Positions 41,736 to 50,021 of a stretch of DNA of 64,000 bases are shown piece after piece (position 1 is the stretch's first letter; each line of letters starts with the position of its first letter). Below the pieces are notes generated by a model. The model was given only the letters and a program-made list of their open reading frames with translations. It made no database searches and had not been told where the DNA came from. This DNA is from Candidatus Avelusimicrobium gallinaceum (GTDB lineage Bacteria; Elusimicrobiota; Elusimicrobia; Elusimicrobiales; Elusimicrobiaceae): positions 1-64,000 of the forward strand of contig CALUYH010000007.1 in assembly GCA_944324965.1 (NCBI GenBank). The letters are read 5' to 3'. Both the position numbers and the translations under genes were made by a program.

Positions 41736-44700
41736 ATGGATACTTGCACAATGAAAAAAATAAACAGTTTACTTCGGGTTTTCCTGAGTAAAGCGGCGTC
41801 CTGCGCCGTTTTAACTGCATTACTCCTCGCGGCGGGTGCGCCGTTGTTTGCTCAAACGGCCGAGGTCCGCAATGCGGGTGTGTATTATAGGCCATCTACC
41901 ACTACCAACGGTATGTATTGCGATTGGAGTGCAGAAGGATTAGATGAATTGGTGGATAGTGTAAACGGATACAACCGCAGTTTTGTCACCTCTCCCGCGC
42001 CGGACGGCAATGCCAACCAAACGGACCCGTGGGTGAGCTCCGCCTTGATTGAGTACGACCAACCCTATCCGTCTACTACTCCGGCTGATAACAATTACCC
42101 GAACCATTGTTTGTCGCTGTGTATGCAGGTGGTATGTACCAACAAACCGATGGCGCAGAGTACGTATTCCATTTCGTTCCCGCTCCAACAAATTAAGTTT
42201 GATATCGTTAAATACTATAACGGCAAAAATATAGAAAACCCGGATGAAACGCCGGCTATTCGCACTATTTCTCTGTACCCTAATTTAGAAGAAGCCAAGT
42301 GCGGTTCCTATGTCTGCCCGGGCGGTCCGGCTGGCGAGTATACCTGCTCGGCCCCGAAATATGAATTAAGAAACGGAACTTGTTATGTTTTAGGAAAAAC
42401 TGAAGAGGCTCCCGGTGAGTGCAGCAGCAAATTGTCCACGGCTGAGGGCGGAAACTGCGAAAACCACAGCTGCAACTACATCATTTTTAACAACGACGGG
42501 ACGCCCACCAACCAGCCCATTACGTTCTGCGCGGCGTGGGACGGTTCGTACGAAATCGGCGGCGAATTTGGCAAGTCCAACGGGGATTATGCCTTCCGCG
42601 CCACGGTGGCGACGGATACTCCCGGCGATAACATCATCACCGATAAAATTGAATTTAACTCTACGATTGCCTACCCGGGCATGAATCAAATTCCGATACA
42701 GGTGGACGTGACGAACGTGCACTCTGTGCGCAGCACGCCGACCGTGGTGGGGGATATTACCGCCGTGTCGGCCCAGCCGTACACCTTTGCGTATCGCTTG
42801 AGCAAAGACTCCGATGTGCGTGTGGCCATTTTTGATGCGTCTAACAGCGATGACATTGACTATGGTGCGACCAATAATATCGACAATTTGGCCGCTACCT
42901 CATTAGTGCGCACGCTGGTGGATTGGCAGCCGCGCATGGGCGAAGGCATGAAAGGCACCGAAAGCGACACCCAGATTATTGAATTTGATTCGTGGGACGG
43001 CCGTAACGATTCCGGCATGCTGTTGCCGGCCGGCAACTATGTGGCGGCTATCCAGGCCAAAGCGCAAGACGAATGGCCGGGGGTGGACTTCTCCCGCGCC
43101 GTTACACGCCAAGTGTCTTTGGACCCGTTGAAATTGACGGATATCACGTCTACGGGCCTGAACAAAAAATCCACGGCGTATGCGTCCATCAATTACGTAC
43201 CGACGGAACCTTCCACCGTGTATTTGCAAATCTATACGCCCGGTACCACCTTTACGGGTGCTTCTACGCCCACCCAGGTGCTGACGGATTCTTCCACTCC
43301 CACGGGCACTGGCCCGACGGCGCAGGGCGGATCCTTGGTGTACAGCGCGTCCGAACAGCGCTCCGGCCGGATGAATTTTACGTCCAAATGGGACGGCTTG
43401 TGCGGTATGGAAGAAGGTTGTACCCGCACCTATGCCAAAGGGGAAGAAATGTCCAACGGTGTAGCGTGCGATCAAAACACCTGCACCGAAACCTTTGCTT
43501 ACGGCGCGCCGATGCCGGACGGCAACTATGTATATGTGCTGTGGGCGGAAATCCCGTACAACGGTTCTTATGTAAATGCCGTGGGCGGAAACGGTACCCC
43601 GGCGTTTACCGCGCAAGGAACCTGCGCAGCGGGGCAAAACGGCAAATGCTACACGGGTGTGAAAACGCTGAACTACTCCATCGGGCAGCTGCCGGTGGAA
43701 CGCGGGTTAGTGGATATCACCATTCAGCCCGTCAGCTATTCCACGGTAGGCTCCAGCCCGACGGCTTACGGCTTGGATCCGTTCATCTTTAAGTACGCCA
43801 TCGCGCGCGACGCCACGGTGATTGCCCGTGTGGAAAACGCCGCCGGCGTGCCGGTCAAACATTTAACGCCCGAAGAAGGCATCACGCAGGTTTCCCAACA
43901 GCTCAACACGCTGTCGTGGGACGGCCGCGACGACCAGGGCCGCATCGTCACCCCCGGTACCTATATGTTTACGGTACAAACCAAGGACGCGATGTTCCCC
44001 TCGGTCACCAACAAAGCCTCGGCGGTCTTCCCGGTGGATATGTACCGCGTGGTGGATGTTTCCACGACCGACGTGTATGGCGACAGTGAAGCCAAGGCCA
44101 CCATTTCTTATATGTTGTCCAAGGCGATGAACGTCCAAATCAACATCTATAATAAGGATGTCGTCATCCCGGCGTACAACGATACCACCGGCGATTATAA
44201 CGACTACACCGTTATTTCCACCCAGGTGGCTACGGGCTATACCAACGATTTAGCGTCCGTAAATGTGTACGAACAAGGCCAAACCGACATTTTTGCCACG
44301 TTAACAGCGGTGGATGTGGGTACGGTCGTGTCCTTAACGGGTACCAACAATCCGTACACGCGCGACACCATTACGGCGGCCGAAAACCCGAACTATGTGG
44401 AAGGCTCGGCCGTAGCGGGTGAAGAACAATATATCGTCACCTTAAAGCGCGAAAGCGTCAATGTCACGACCAACACCGCGACCACGTGGCCGCCCCGCAT
44501 CTGCGATAAGACGACCGATGCCAAATTATTCTGCCCGGCGGACGCTACCTGGACGGACGGCACCGGCGGTGCGGCGGGGACCTGTTCGGCCGCGTCGGTG
44601 GATTATGTGGTGCCTTCCCGCGCCACCTCGGCCAACGCTTGTATCTATGTGAACGATACGACGTTCACCAACTACCCGGCTACGGCGGCGCAAGCGGCCT

Positions 44701-46433
44701 CGGGCGTGGTGGATGTGCGCTTGCAGCCCGTCAAAACGTTTGACCGCTCGGCTACCAAAGCGGGCGAAGGCATGCCGATTACCGAAGAATGGGACGCGCT
44801 CTACTTCTACAACCCGACTCCGTCCACCGAACGCCACACGCAGGAAGAAATTACCGCCTGCACGGGCGCGACGGACCTGAAACAGTGCCCGTATGAAATG
44901 GTGCCGGACGGCCAGTATCCGTTCTTTATCTCGGCCCGCTCGGACGAAGCGTTCAACCGCTACTATGCCAACGGCGGTGAAACGATTGCGGGCAGTACGG
45001 GAACCTATCTGCCGGGTGCTCCGTTCAAAACGGCGGCCGAAGTGGAACAGCAGGATTACCTGTACGCGACGGAAAAACCCGTAAGCAAAATCAACGTCAC
45101 CCGCGGGCCGGTGTACTTCTTGGACGGCTCGGTGGTGGTGTATCCGAATGCGCCGCAGTTGTTTAACGCGTCTTCGGGCCCGGTGTTCATTCCGCCGTAC
45201 GAAATCAACTTTGCGGTGTCCCGTGCGTCTACCGTAGAAGTAGCCGTGGTGGCCTTGCAGCCCAATATGTGCTACGGCACCACCGGCACCCTCACCCAGC
45301 GCAACGCCGCTGCGGGCGAAGTGTGCAAATACCTCTCTACGATGACGATTGTCAACACCAGCGATTTTGACCCGAACATCACCCGCAAAATCTACTGGGA
45401 CGGTACGGACAACAACGGTATTTACGTCAAGCCGGGTATCTACGAAATCCGCCTGACGGCCAAAAACTACCCCGATCCGGGCTTGTACCAGGAAACGGTC
45501 AAGAGCGTCACCGTCAATGCCGACCTCTTGAAAGTGTTCGACTTGCTGGAAGCCGACGGCTATGCCATCTCCCAGCGCGGTACGGATATGAAGATTGGCT
45601 ACCAGATCTCGGTGCCGATGAAAGTGGCCATCCAAATCTTCAAACCCGGTACGACGATTTACGATTATCAGAAAGGCACCTTGCGTAACCCGACCACGGG
45701 TACGGAAGTGAAGGACATCCACGAAGTGCTGGTAAGAGCCATTGTGGGTATCCGCCCGGCCACCACGCTGATTGAAGAAGTGTGGGACGGCCGCGACTAT
45801 GCCCAGCAGGAAGTGCCGGACGGAACCTATCCGTTCCGCTTCGTAACGGCCCTCAATTCTGCCGATATTGACAGTGTAACCGGCGAAATTTTGGGCGGGG
45901 ACGATTCCAGCACCAACAGCCAGCTGTGGAGTGTGGATAAAGTGGCCGACACGTATCAATACCAGAACCTGCACAAGGCTACGGTGGCCATCGGTGACGG
46001 GCGCTTTGTCTGCGAGGATTGGGAGAAGACGGTATTCTTCTATCCGAACCCGCTGCGCGATGCTTCCAAAGGCACGCTGGAAATTACCAAAATGCCGGTG
46101 CCGGGCACGGTGTCTATCAAATTCTTCAACCTGGCGGGCGACTTGGTGCGCGACAGCAATTATACCTGCGTGGACGCCAATAACTACCAGATTACGATGG
46201 GCAGCAGCTTGCAGTTCAACCCGGACAACACGCCGGAAGGCGCTACCCAAATGACGGGCGACGACTTGGCCGCGTTCCCCAACCTCCGCAACGCCGCGTT
46301 GCGCTGCCGCTGGGACCGCACCAACCAACACGGCCGGAAAGTGGCCCGCGGCGTGTACTTCGGCCTGGTGGACTTTAAAGCCCAAAACGGCCGTGAGCAC
46401 TGCCAGAAAGTCGTCAAGATTTTGGTGCCGTAA
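41736..46433 (+). CDS. Giant secreted Cys-rich protein with about seven FlgD-like units
   Basis: The protein has 1565 residues with an N-terminal signal (hydrophobic helix about 22-40, cleavage near LFAQ). At least six units end in the FlgD-like pattern WDG-x-(D/N)-x-G-x-x-x-PxGxY: about residues 420, 551, 728, 1018 (degenerate), 1220 and 1350. The C-terminus (about 1425-1565) begins FYPNPLRDASKGTLEI and ends with WDRTNQHGRKVARGVYFG and KVVKILVP, which resembles the C-terminal sorting or FlgD-Ig domains of surface proteins exported in PorV-dependent systems. Many short CxnC loops suggest disulfides. I infer a surface fibre or adhesin. Start codons at 41736 (chosen for RBS distance), 41751 or TTG 41724 are possible. 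It heads the Tad-like operon. Confidence 0.88.
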   Translation: MDTCTMKKINSLLRVFLSKAASCAVLTALLLAAGAPLFAQTAEVRNAGVYYRPSTTTNGMYCDWSAEGLDELVDSVNGYNRSFVTSPAPDGNANQTDPWVSSALIEYDQPYPSTTPADNNYPNHCLSLCMQVVCTNKPMAQSTYSISFPLQQIKFDIVKYYNGKNIENPDETPAIRTISLYPNLEEAKCGSYVCPGGPAGEYTCSAPKYELRNGTCYVLGKTEEAPGECSSKLSTAEGGNCENHSCNYIIFNNDGTPTNQPITFCAAWDGSYEIGGEFGKSNGDYAFRATVATDTPGDNIITDKIEFNSTIAYPGMNQIPIQVDVTNVHSVRSTPTVVGDITAVSAQPYTFAYRLSKDSDVRVAIFDASNSDDIDYGATNNIDNLAATSLVRTLVDWQPRMGEGMKGTESDTQIIEFDSWDGRNDSGMLLPAGNYVAAIQAKAQDEWPGVDFSRAVTRQVSLDPLKLTDITSTGLNKKSTAYASINYVPTEPSTVYLQIYTPGTTFTGASTPTQVLTDSSTPTGTGPTAQGGSLVYSASEQRSGRMNFTSKWDGLCGMEEGCTRTYAKGEEMSNGVACDQNTCTETFAYGAPMPDGNYVYVLWAEIPYNGSYVNAVGGNGTPAFTAQGTCAAGQNGKCYTGVKTLNYSIGQLPVERGLVDITIQPVSYSTVGSSPTAYGLDPFIFKYAIARDATVIARVENAAGVPVKHLTPEEGITQVSQQLNTLSWDGRDDQGRIVTPGTYMFTVQTKDAMFPSVTNKASAVFPVDMYRVVDVSTTDVYGDSEAKATISYMLSKAMNVQINIYNKDVVIPAYNDTTGDYNDYTVISTQVATGYTNDLASVNVYEQGQTDIFATLTAVDVGTVVSLTGTNNPYTRDTITAAENPNYVEGSAVAGEEQYIVTLKRESVNVTTNTATTWPPRICDKTTDAKLFCPADATWTDGTGGAAGTCSAASVDYVVPSRATSANACIYVNDTTFTNYPATAAQAASGVVDVRLQPVKTFDRSATKAGEGMPITEEWDALYFYNPTPSTERHTQEEITACTGATDLKQCPYEMVPDGQYPFFISARSDEAFNRYYANGGETIAGSTGTYLPGAPFKTAAEVEQQDYLYATEKPVSKINVTRGPVYFLDGSVVVYPNAPQLFNASSGPVFIPPYEINFAVSRASTVEVAVVALQPNMCYGTTGTLTQRNAAAGEVCKYLSTMTIVNTSDFDPNITRKIYWDGTDNNGIYVKPGIYEIRLTAKNYPDPGLYQETVKSVTVNADLLKVFDLLEADGYAISQRGTDMKIGYQISVPMKVAIQIFKPGTTIYDYQKGTLRNPTTGTEVKDIHEVLVRAIVGIRPATTLIEEVWDGRDYAQQEVPDGTYPFRFVTALNSADIDSVTGEILGGDDSSTNSQLWSVDKVADTYQYQNLHKATVAIGDGRFVCEDWEKTVFFYPNPLRDASKGTLEITKMPVPGTVSIKFFNLAGDLVRDSNYTCVDANNYQITMGSSLQFNPDNTPEGATQMTGDDLAAFPNLRNAALRCRWDRTNQHGRKVARGVYFGLVDFKAQNGREHCQKVVKILVP

Positions 46434-46439
46434 ACCCGA

Positions 46440-46457
46440 GGGGGGCGCAAGCCCCCC
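46440..46457 (+). other. GC-rich hairpin after the giant gene
   Basis: GGGGGGC and GCCCCCC close a GCAA tetraloop. No T tract follows, so it is more likely an mRNA-stabilising or partially attenuating structure between the first and second genes of the operon. The remaining bases to 46539 show a second short inverted repeat (GCCCGGA/TCCGGC, about 46508-46524). Confidence 0.6.
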
Positions 46458-46539
46458 AAAGGCGTTGTAGTTGTTGCAGGGGCCCATGGGGCCGGAACTT
46501 AACTAAAAGCCCGGATAAGTCCGGCAGAAAACGGAATTT

Positions 46540-47511
46540 ATGAATATAAGATTAAAAGTTTTAATTGCATGTTTAACGGTCGGTCTGGCAAGCGCCAGCG
46601 CGTCGGCTTCGTCTATTGATACGTATGCCGGTACCAGCGCGAGTGCGTTTTTAAAGATTGACGCCGGCTCCCCCAGAGCCCAGGCCTTAGGCAATGCCTA
46701 TGTGTCCATTGCGGACGGGCCGGAAGCCCTGTTTTGGAACCCGGCGGGGGCGGCCTCGGCCACCACGCGCGAGCTCCAGTTTGCGTATTTGGACTATTTG
46801 CAGGGGTACAAAGCCCGTACGCTGGCCTATTTGCAGCCGATTGGCAAAACCATTATCGGCGTGACGCTGAACTATATGGATATGGACGGGTTTGATTTCC
46901 GCGATGATACGGGCCAGTTAAACCCCGAAGTCGGCACCCCGGTGCAGAACTTTGTGGGCGGATTATCCATTGCGCGCGGATTTTTTGACCAGAAACTCCA
47001 AATCGGCGGTACGGCCAAATATATTTCGGAAAAGTTGGACTCCAACCACTACAACAACGTCGGTTTTGACGTGGGCGCCAAGCTGCGTCTGGTAAATTGG
47101 TTGGGTTTGGGCGGTGCGCTTGTGAACATCGGCGACCGCGAAGAAATGCCCCGCGGTTTGCGCTTGGGGGCGGACATCAACACGCGCTATTTTACGATTT
47201 CGGGCGAATATATGGAATACCGCGATGATAAAGCCCGCTACGGCGTAGGGTTGGAAATCCACATCCCCGAAGATTTGCTCCAGGTCGCCCGGTTTGATTT
47301 GCGCGTGGGTTATTATACCCGCGACAACACCGGTGTAAGCACCGAAGATTGGGTAAGCAGCCTGGGGTTGGAAGAAACTTCTAAAGTATCGTTCGGGTTT
47401 GGTATTTACAGCTCGGAATTGTTCGGCTACGGTGCGTCTATTGACTATGCCGTCACGCCGTTCGGAGCGTTGGGCACGTCGCAGCAGATTGCGCTGGCCA
47501 TCCAGTTTTAA
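46540..47511 (+). CDS. PorV/PorQ (UPF0164)-type outer-membrane barrel
   Basis: The protein has 323 residues with a signal peptide (about 1-24, SASA). The mature N-terminus AFLKIDAGSPRAQALGNAYVSIADGPEALFWNPAG is the hallmark of the PorV/PorQ/UPF0164 family of FadL-like barrels. About 14 amphipathic strands follow and the last ends in AIQF. In Bacteroidetes PorV is the shuttle that takes type IX cargo at the outer membrane; related proteins occur in phyla without a classical type IX system. Here it follows a gene for a giant protein with a sorting-domain-like C-terminus, so a carrier role for that protein is a reasonable inference. Confidence 0.9.
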   Translation: MNIRLKVLIACLTVGLASASASASSIDTYAGTSASAFLKIDAGSPRAQALGNAYVSIADGPEALFWNPAGAASATTRELQFAYLDYLQGYKARTLAYLQPIGKTIIGVTLNYMDMDGFDFRDDTGQLNPEVGTPVQNFVGGLSIARGFFDQKLQIGGTAKYISEKLDSNHYNNVGFDVGAKLRLVNWLGLGGALVNIGDREEMPRGLRLGADINTRYFTISGEYMEYRDDKARYGVGLEIHIPEDLLQVARFDLRVGYYTRDNTGVSTEDWVSSLGLEETSKVSFGFGIYSSELFGYGASIDYAVTPFGALGTSQQIALAIQF

Positions 47512-47514
47512 CGT

Positions 47515-47700
47515 ATGACGAAAGAGGGCAAAACGAAAAAATGGTTGAACAATAAAGGCCAAACCGCGGTAGAATATATGGTAATAGCGGCGGGCCTGTT
47601 GACGGCGATTATTTCGTTTTATGTGCTCTATTCGTATATGGTTCCGCAGCAGTTTGAAGAAGGGGCCAAAGTCGTTTTGTCGGACTATGACGTGAGCTGA
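47515..47700 (+). CDS. Flp-type pilin-like protein (first)
   Basis: This 61-residue protein has a basic leader ending KG, then QTAVEYMVIAAGLLTAIISFYVLYSY, the Flp-type prepilin motif (G/QTAVEY) with Glu at +5 and Tyr at +6, and a hydrophobic helix. After cleavage the mature part would be about 46 residues. It starts four bases after the PorV-like gene. It differs from the next pilin and may be a minor or initiating subunit. Confidence 0.85.
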   Translation: MTKEGKTKKWLNNKGQTAVEYMVIAAGLLTAIISFYVLYSYMVPQQFEEGAKVVLSDYDVS

Positions 47701-47732
47701 AAAAGTTTTAAAAAAATCAGGAGGAATCTCAC

Positions 47733-47954
47733 ATGAAGTTTATCGTTGCTTTGCAAACCAGAATGGAAGCCTTGAAAGCGCAGGCTTTGGGCTGCCTGAA
47801 GAAACAAGAAGGCCAGAACACGATTGAATACGTATTGATGCTCGTAGTGGTCGTGGGCGTGGCTGGCTTGGCCGGTGTGTTGATTAAGAACTATATGCCT
47901 GAATTGTTTGAACAAATTAAAGGCAAAATCACCGGCAATATGGAAAGCATGTAA
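47733..47954 (+). CDS. flp: Flp pilin, probable major subunit
   Basis: The protein has 73 residues. The prepilin site is EG/QNTIEYVLML with Glu at +5 and Tyr at +6, then a helix to residue 52 and a short amphipathic tail with KNYMPELFEQIKGKITG. The leader is about 27 residues, long for the group. Size and sequence are those of tight-adherence (Tad) Flp pilins. The RBS AGGAGGA is the best of the operon, consistent with the highest translation, as expected for the major subunit. Confidence 0.92.
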   Translation: MKFIVALQTRMEALKAQALGCLKKQEGQNTIEYVLMLVVVVGVAGLAGVLIKNYMPELFEQIKGKITGNMESM

Positions 47955-47965
47955 TTTGAGGGTGT

Positions 47966-48454
47966 ATGAACAAATTTCGTAGGAAGTGTGGCGGGCAGGT
48001 AACGGCGGAGCTGATGTTTATTTTGCCGGTATTTATGTTGATGATTTTCTTCGTCCTTGAATACGGCAACATCGCCTACCACACGATTATTGCTAACCAC
48101 GCTTCCTATGAGTTTGCCCGTATCGGTTCGCTGGTAGCCGTCAAAAAGCCCAGCGGCCGGCCGGACAGAACGGTTATAACGCAAAAAATCAACCAAGCCA
48201 AGCAGAAAGTGTTTGGCACCAAATCGGGCGGTATTGCCGTAAACGTGAAGGTGGAAACCACCGGCACGGACCCGATGTATAAAAAGCACCGCCACGAAGA
48301 CGTGGTGGTTACGGTAACGTATCCCGTGCATTTGATGTTCCCTGGCACCAGCTATGTGCTGGCCAGCGAGCCCCGCCGGGAAGGCATCCGTAAAATAAGA
48401 GCTACGGCCCGGATGCCGATTGAAAAAGCGTATCTGAGTTCGGATACCAAATAA
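47966..48454 (+). CDS. tadE: TadE-like pseudopilin
   Basis: The protein has 162 residues. The processing site is GG/QVTAELMFILPVFMLMIFFVLEYGNIAY with the Glu at +5, as in TadE, and the mature domain is a beta-rich periplasmic part. TadE-type subunits are minor pilins needed for assembly, cleaved by the prepilin peptidase. It follows the Flp gene by 11 bases. Confidence 0.87.
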   Translation: MNKFRRKCGGQVTAELMFILPVFMLMIFFVLEYGNIAYHTIIANHASYEFARIGSLVAVKKPSGRPDRTVITQKINQAKQKVFGTKSGGIAVNVKVETTGTDPMYKKHRHEDVVVTVTYPVHLMFPGTSYVLASEPRREGIRKIRATARMPIEKAYLSSDTK

Positions 48455-48499
48455 TTGGGATTTGTTAATTTAAATAAAGCAGGTTTCTAAGGAGACGAA

Positions 48500-49255
48500 A
48501 TGAAAAAAGGAATCTTTCTTCCGTTGGTGATAGCCTTGTTGGCTGCCCTCATATACGGGATGATTGTGAACAGCGCGTCTAAAAAACTGAACGCGTCCAA
48601 AAACATCAAGCAGGTGTTTGTGCCTGTGCGCGATATTAAAGAACGCGAAGTCATCAAGCGCGACTACATCAAAACGGTGCCGGTGCCGGCGGCGTACCTG
48701 CAGAAGGATGCGTTTACCTACACGACGGATGCCGACTTTAAAGCGATTGAAAACGCCGTCGCGCGCATTCAAATTCCGAAAGGGAACCAGATTTCCAAAT
48801 ATGCCGTAACCTCGCTGTCTCCCGAGGCCGGCTTGTCCAGCAAAATCCCGGTGCAGATGAGAGGTTTCGTCATCAACAACATTCCGCTGGCTACCGCCAG
48901 TATGATTAAACCGGACGACAACGTGGATATTTTGCTGACGTTTGAAGCCGTAATGAAAAGCGGCGCCCGCCAGAAAGTGACGGTGACGCTGCTGCAGAAC
49001 GTAAAAGTATTGGGCGTCGGGGCCGACTTGGGCCAGGGGCTGGATGCCAAATCCGCCAGCGCGATGGAAGCCAAGGACGAAGATGCCGCCGCCTATTCGG
49101 ACAGCTCGGCGCTTTCGCTGGCGCTTTCGCCGCGTGACGCGCAGTATTTGGCGCTTGCTCAGGCGGAAGGGGATATTTCCGTCATCTTGCGTACGCCCGG
49201 CGACGTGACCAACTACTTGATGGAAATCGCGACCTTTGAGAAATTATTTCAATAA
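48500..49255 (+). CDS. cpaB: CpaB/RcpC-type pilus assembly protein
   Basis: The 251-residue protein has an N-terminal helix (about 5-22) and a SAF domain (VFVPVRDIKEREVIKRDYIKTVPVPAAYLQKDA, about 39-72), then the family RIQIPKGNQI and PDDNVDILLTFEA sections. RcpC/CpaB supports the outer-membrane secretin and may bind peptidoglycan. RBS AAGGAGA precedes it. A two-gene pair with the secretin follows the order found in Tad loci. Confidence 0.9.
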   Translation: MKKGIFLPLVIALLAALIYGMIVNSASKKLNASKNIKQVFVPVRDIKEREVIKRDYIKTVPVPAAYLQKDAFTYTTDADFKAIENAVARIQIPKGNQISKYAVTSLSPEAGLSSKIPVQMRGFVINNIPLATASMIKPDDNVDILLTFEAVMKSGARQKVTVTLLQNVKVLGVGADLGQGLDAKSASAMEAKDEDAAAYSDSSALSLALSPRDAQYLALAQAEGDISVILRTPGDVTNYLMEIATFEKLFQ

Positions 49256-49269
49256 CGTACAGGACTGAT

Positions 49270-50016
49270 ATGACGAATAAAAAGTTTATAGTTAATGTAT
49301 CCCTTGCGGTATTACTTTTCAGTGTGCTGCTGCCGTCGTGCGCGTTTGCCAAAAAAACGCGTCTGGTGGCCGTCAGCGCCGACGTGGTGGAAATCAGCGG
49401 AACCATGCAAAGCGTGAAAGGTTTTTCGTGGAACCAGCTGTTTGACTTTGAGGAAGCCTCCATTCCCGGCATATTGTCCTTGGGCGAGTTTGAACGCAAA
49501 ACCGCCGTTACGACGCGCCTGCGCTTGATGGAAACGGAAGGCCGTGCCCAGGTGCTGTCCAACCCGAAGATTGTTACTTCCTCCGGCAACAGCGCCAAAA
49601 TCACCGTCGGCGGCAAGGTGCCGATACCGATTGTAAACAATCAGGGTGTCGGTTCGCAGCTGGAAGAATACGGCATTTTGCTTAACGTATTGCCTACGAT
49701 TATTCCCGAACGCAACAACATCATTGATTTGCAGGTGCAGCTGTCCGTGTCCACGGTGGACTATTCCAGAACGGTAGTCATCGGTACGGCCACGGCGCCT
49801 TCTTTCACCAACCGCGACGTGGAAACCCACGTGGAACTCAACAGCGGCGAAACGCTGGTCATCGGCGGGCTGAAAAGCAGCTCGCGCAACGTGTCCGAAG
49901 ACCGCGTGCCGTTCTTGGGCCGCATTCCGCTGATTGGCTTGTTGTTTAAGAGCAAAGACGTAACGGAAGAACAACGCTCGTTATTCCTGTTTATTACGGT
50001 TGAAATTGTGGAATAG
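49270..50016 (+). CDS. cpaC: CpaC/RcpA-type secretin, short form
   Basis: The protein has 248 residues with a signal peptide (about 1-27; an LPSC sequence could also be read as a weak lipobox). Almost the whole remainder is a secretin C-domain: ILSLGEFERKTAVTTRLRLMETEGRAQVLSNPKIVTSSG, VGGKVPIP, then ETLVIGGL and VPFLGRIPLIGLLF, the end signature of secretins. RcpA/CpaC proteins usually have N-terminal ring domains before this part, and are around 400-500 residues; these are absent here. The channel would therefore have no normal periplasmic vestibule unless other proteins supply it. Confidence 0.9.
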   Translation: MTNKKFIVNVSLAVLLFSVLLPSCAFAKKTRLVAVSADVVEISGTMQSVKGFSWNQLFDFEEASIPGILSLGEFERKTAVTTRLRLMETEGRAQVLSNPKIVTSSGNSAKITVGGKVPIPIVNNQGVGSQLEEYGILLNVLPTIIPERNNIIDLQVQLSVSTVDYSRTVVIGTATAPSFTNRDVETHVELNSGETLVIGGLKSSSRNVSEDRVPFLGRIPLIGLLFKSKDVTEEQRSLFLFITVEIVE

Positions 50017-50021
50017 TTTTT

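Noticed and set aside
42990-46320. DNA tandem repeat or CRISPR-like array in the giant gene
   Set aside because: The repeats are at the protein level only (WDG units at irregular spacing); the DNA is not repeated. No CRISPR array was seen anywhere in the window.
44526-46487. Open frame of 653 codons on the minus strand inside the giant surface-protein gene
   Set aside because: It mirrors the coding strand of a well-supported gene, has no RBS and a His/Arg/Gly-rich composition typical of antisense frames in GC-rich coding DNA.
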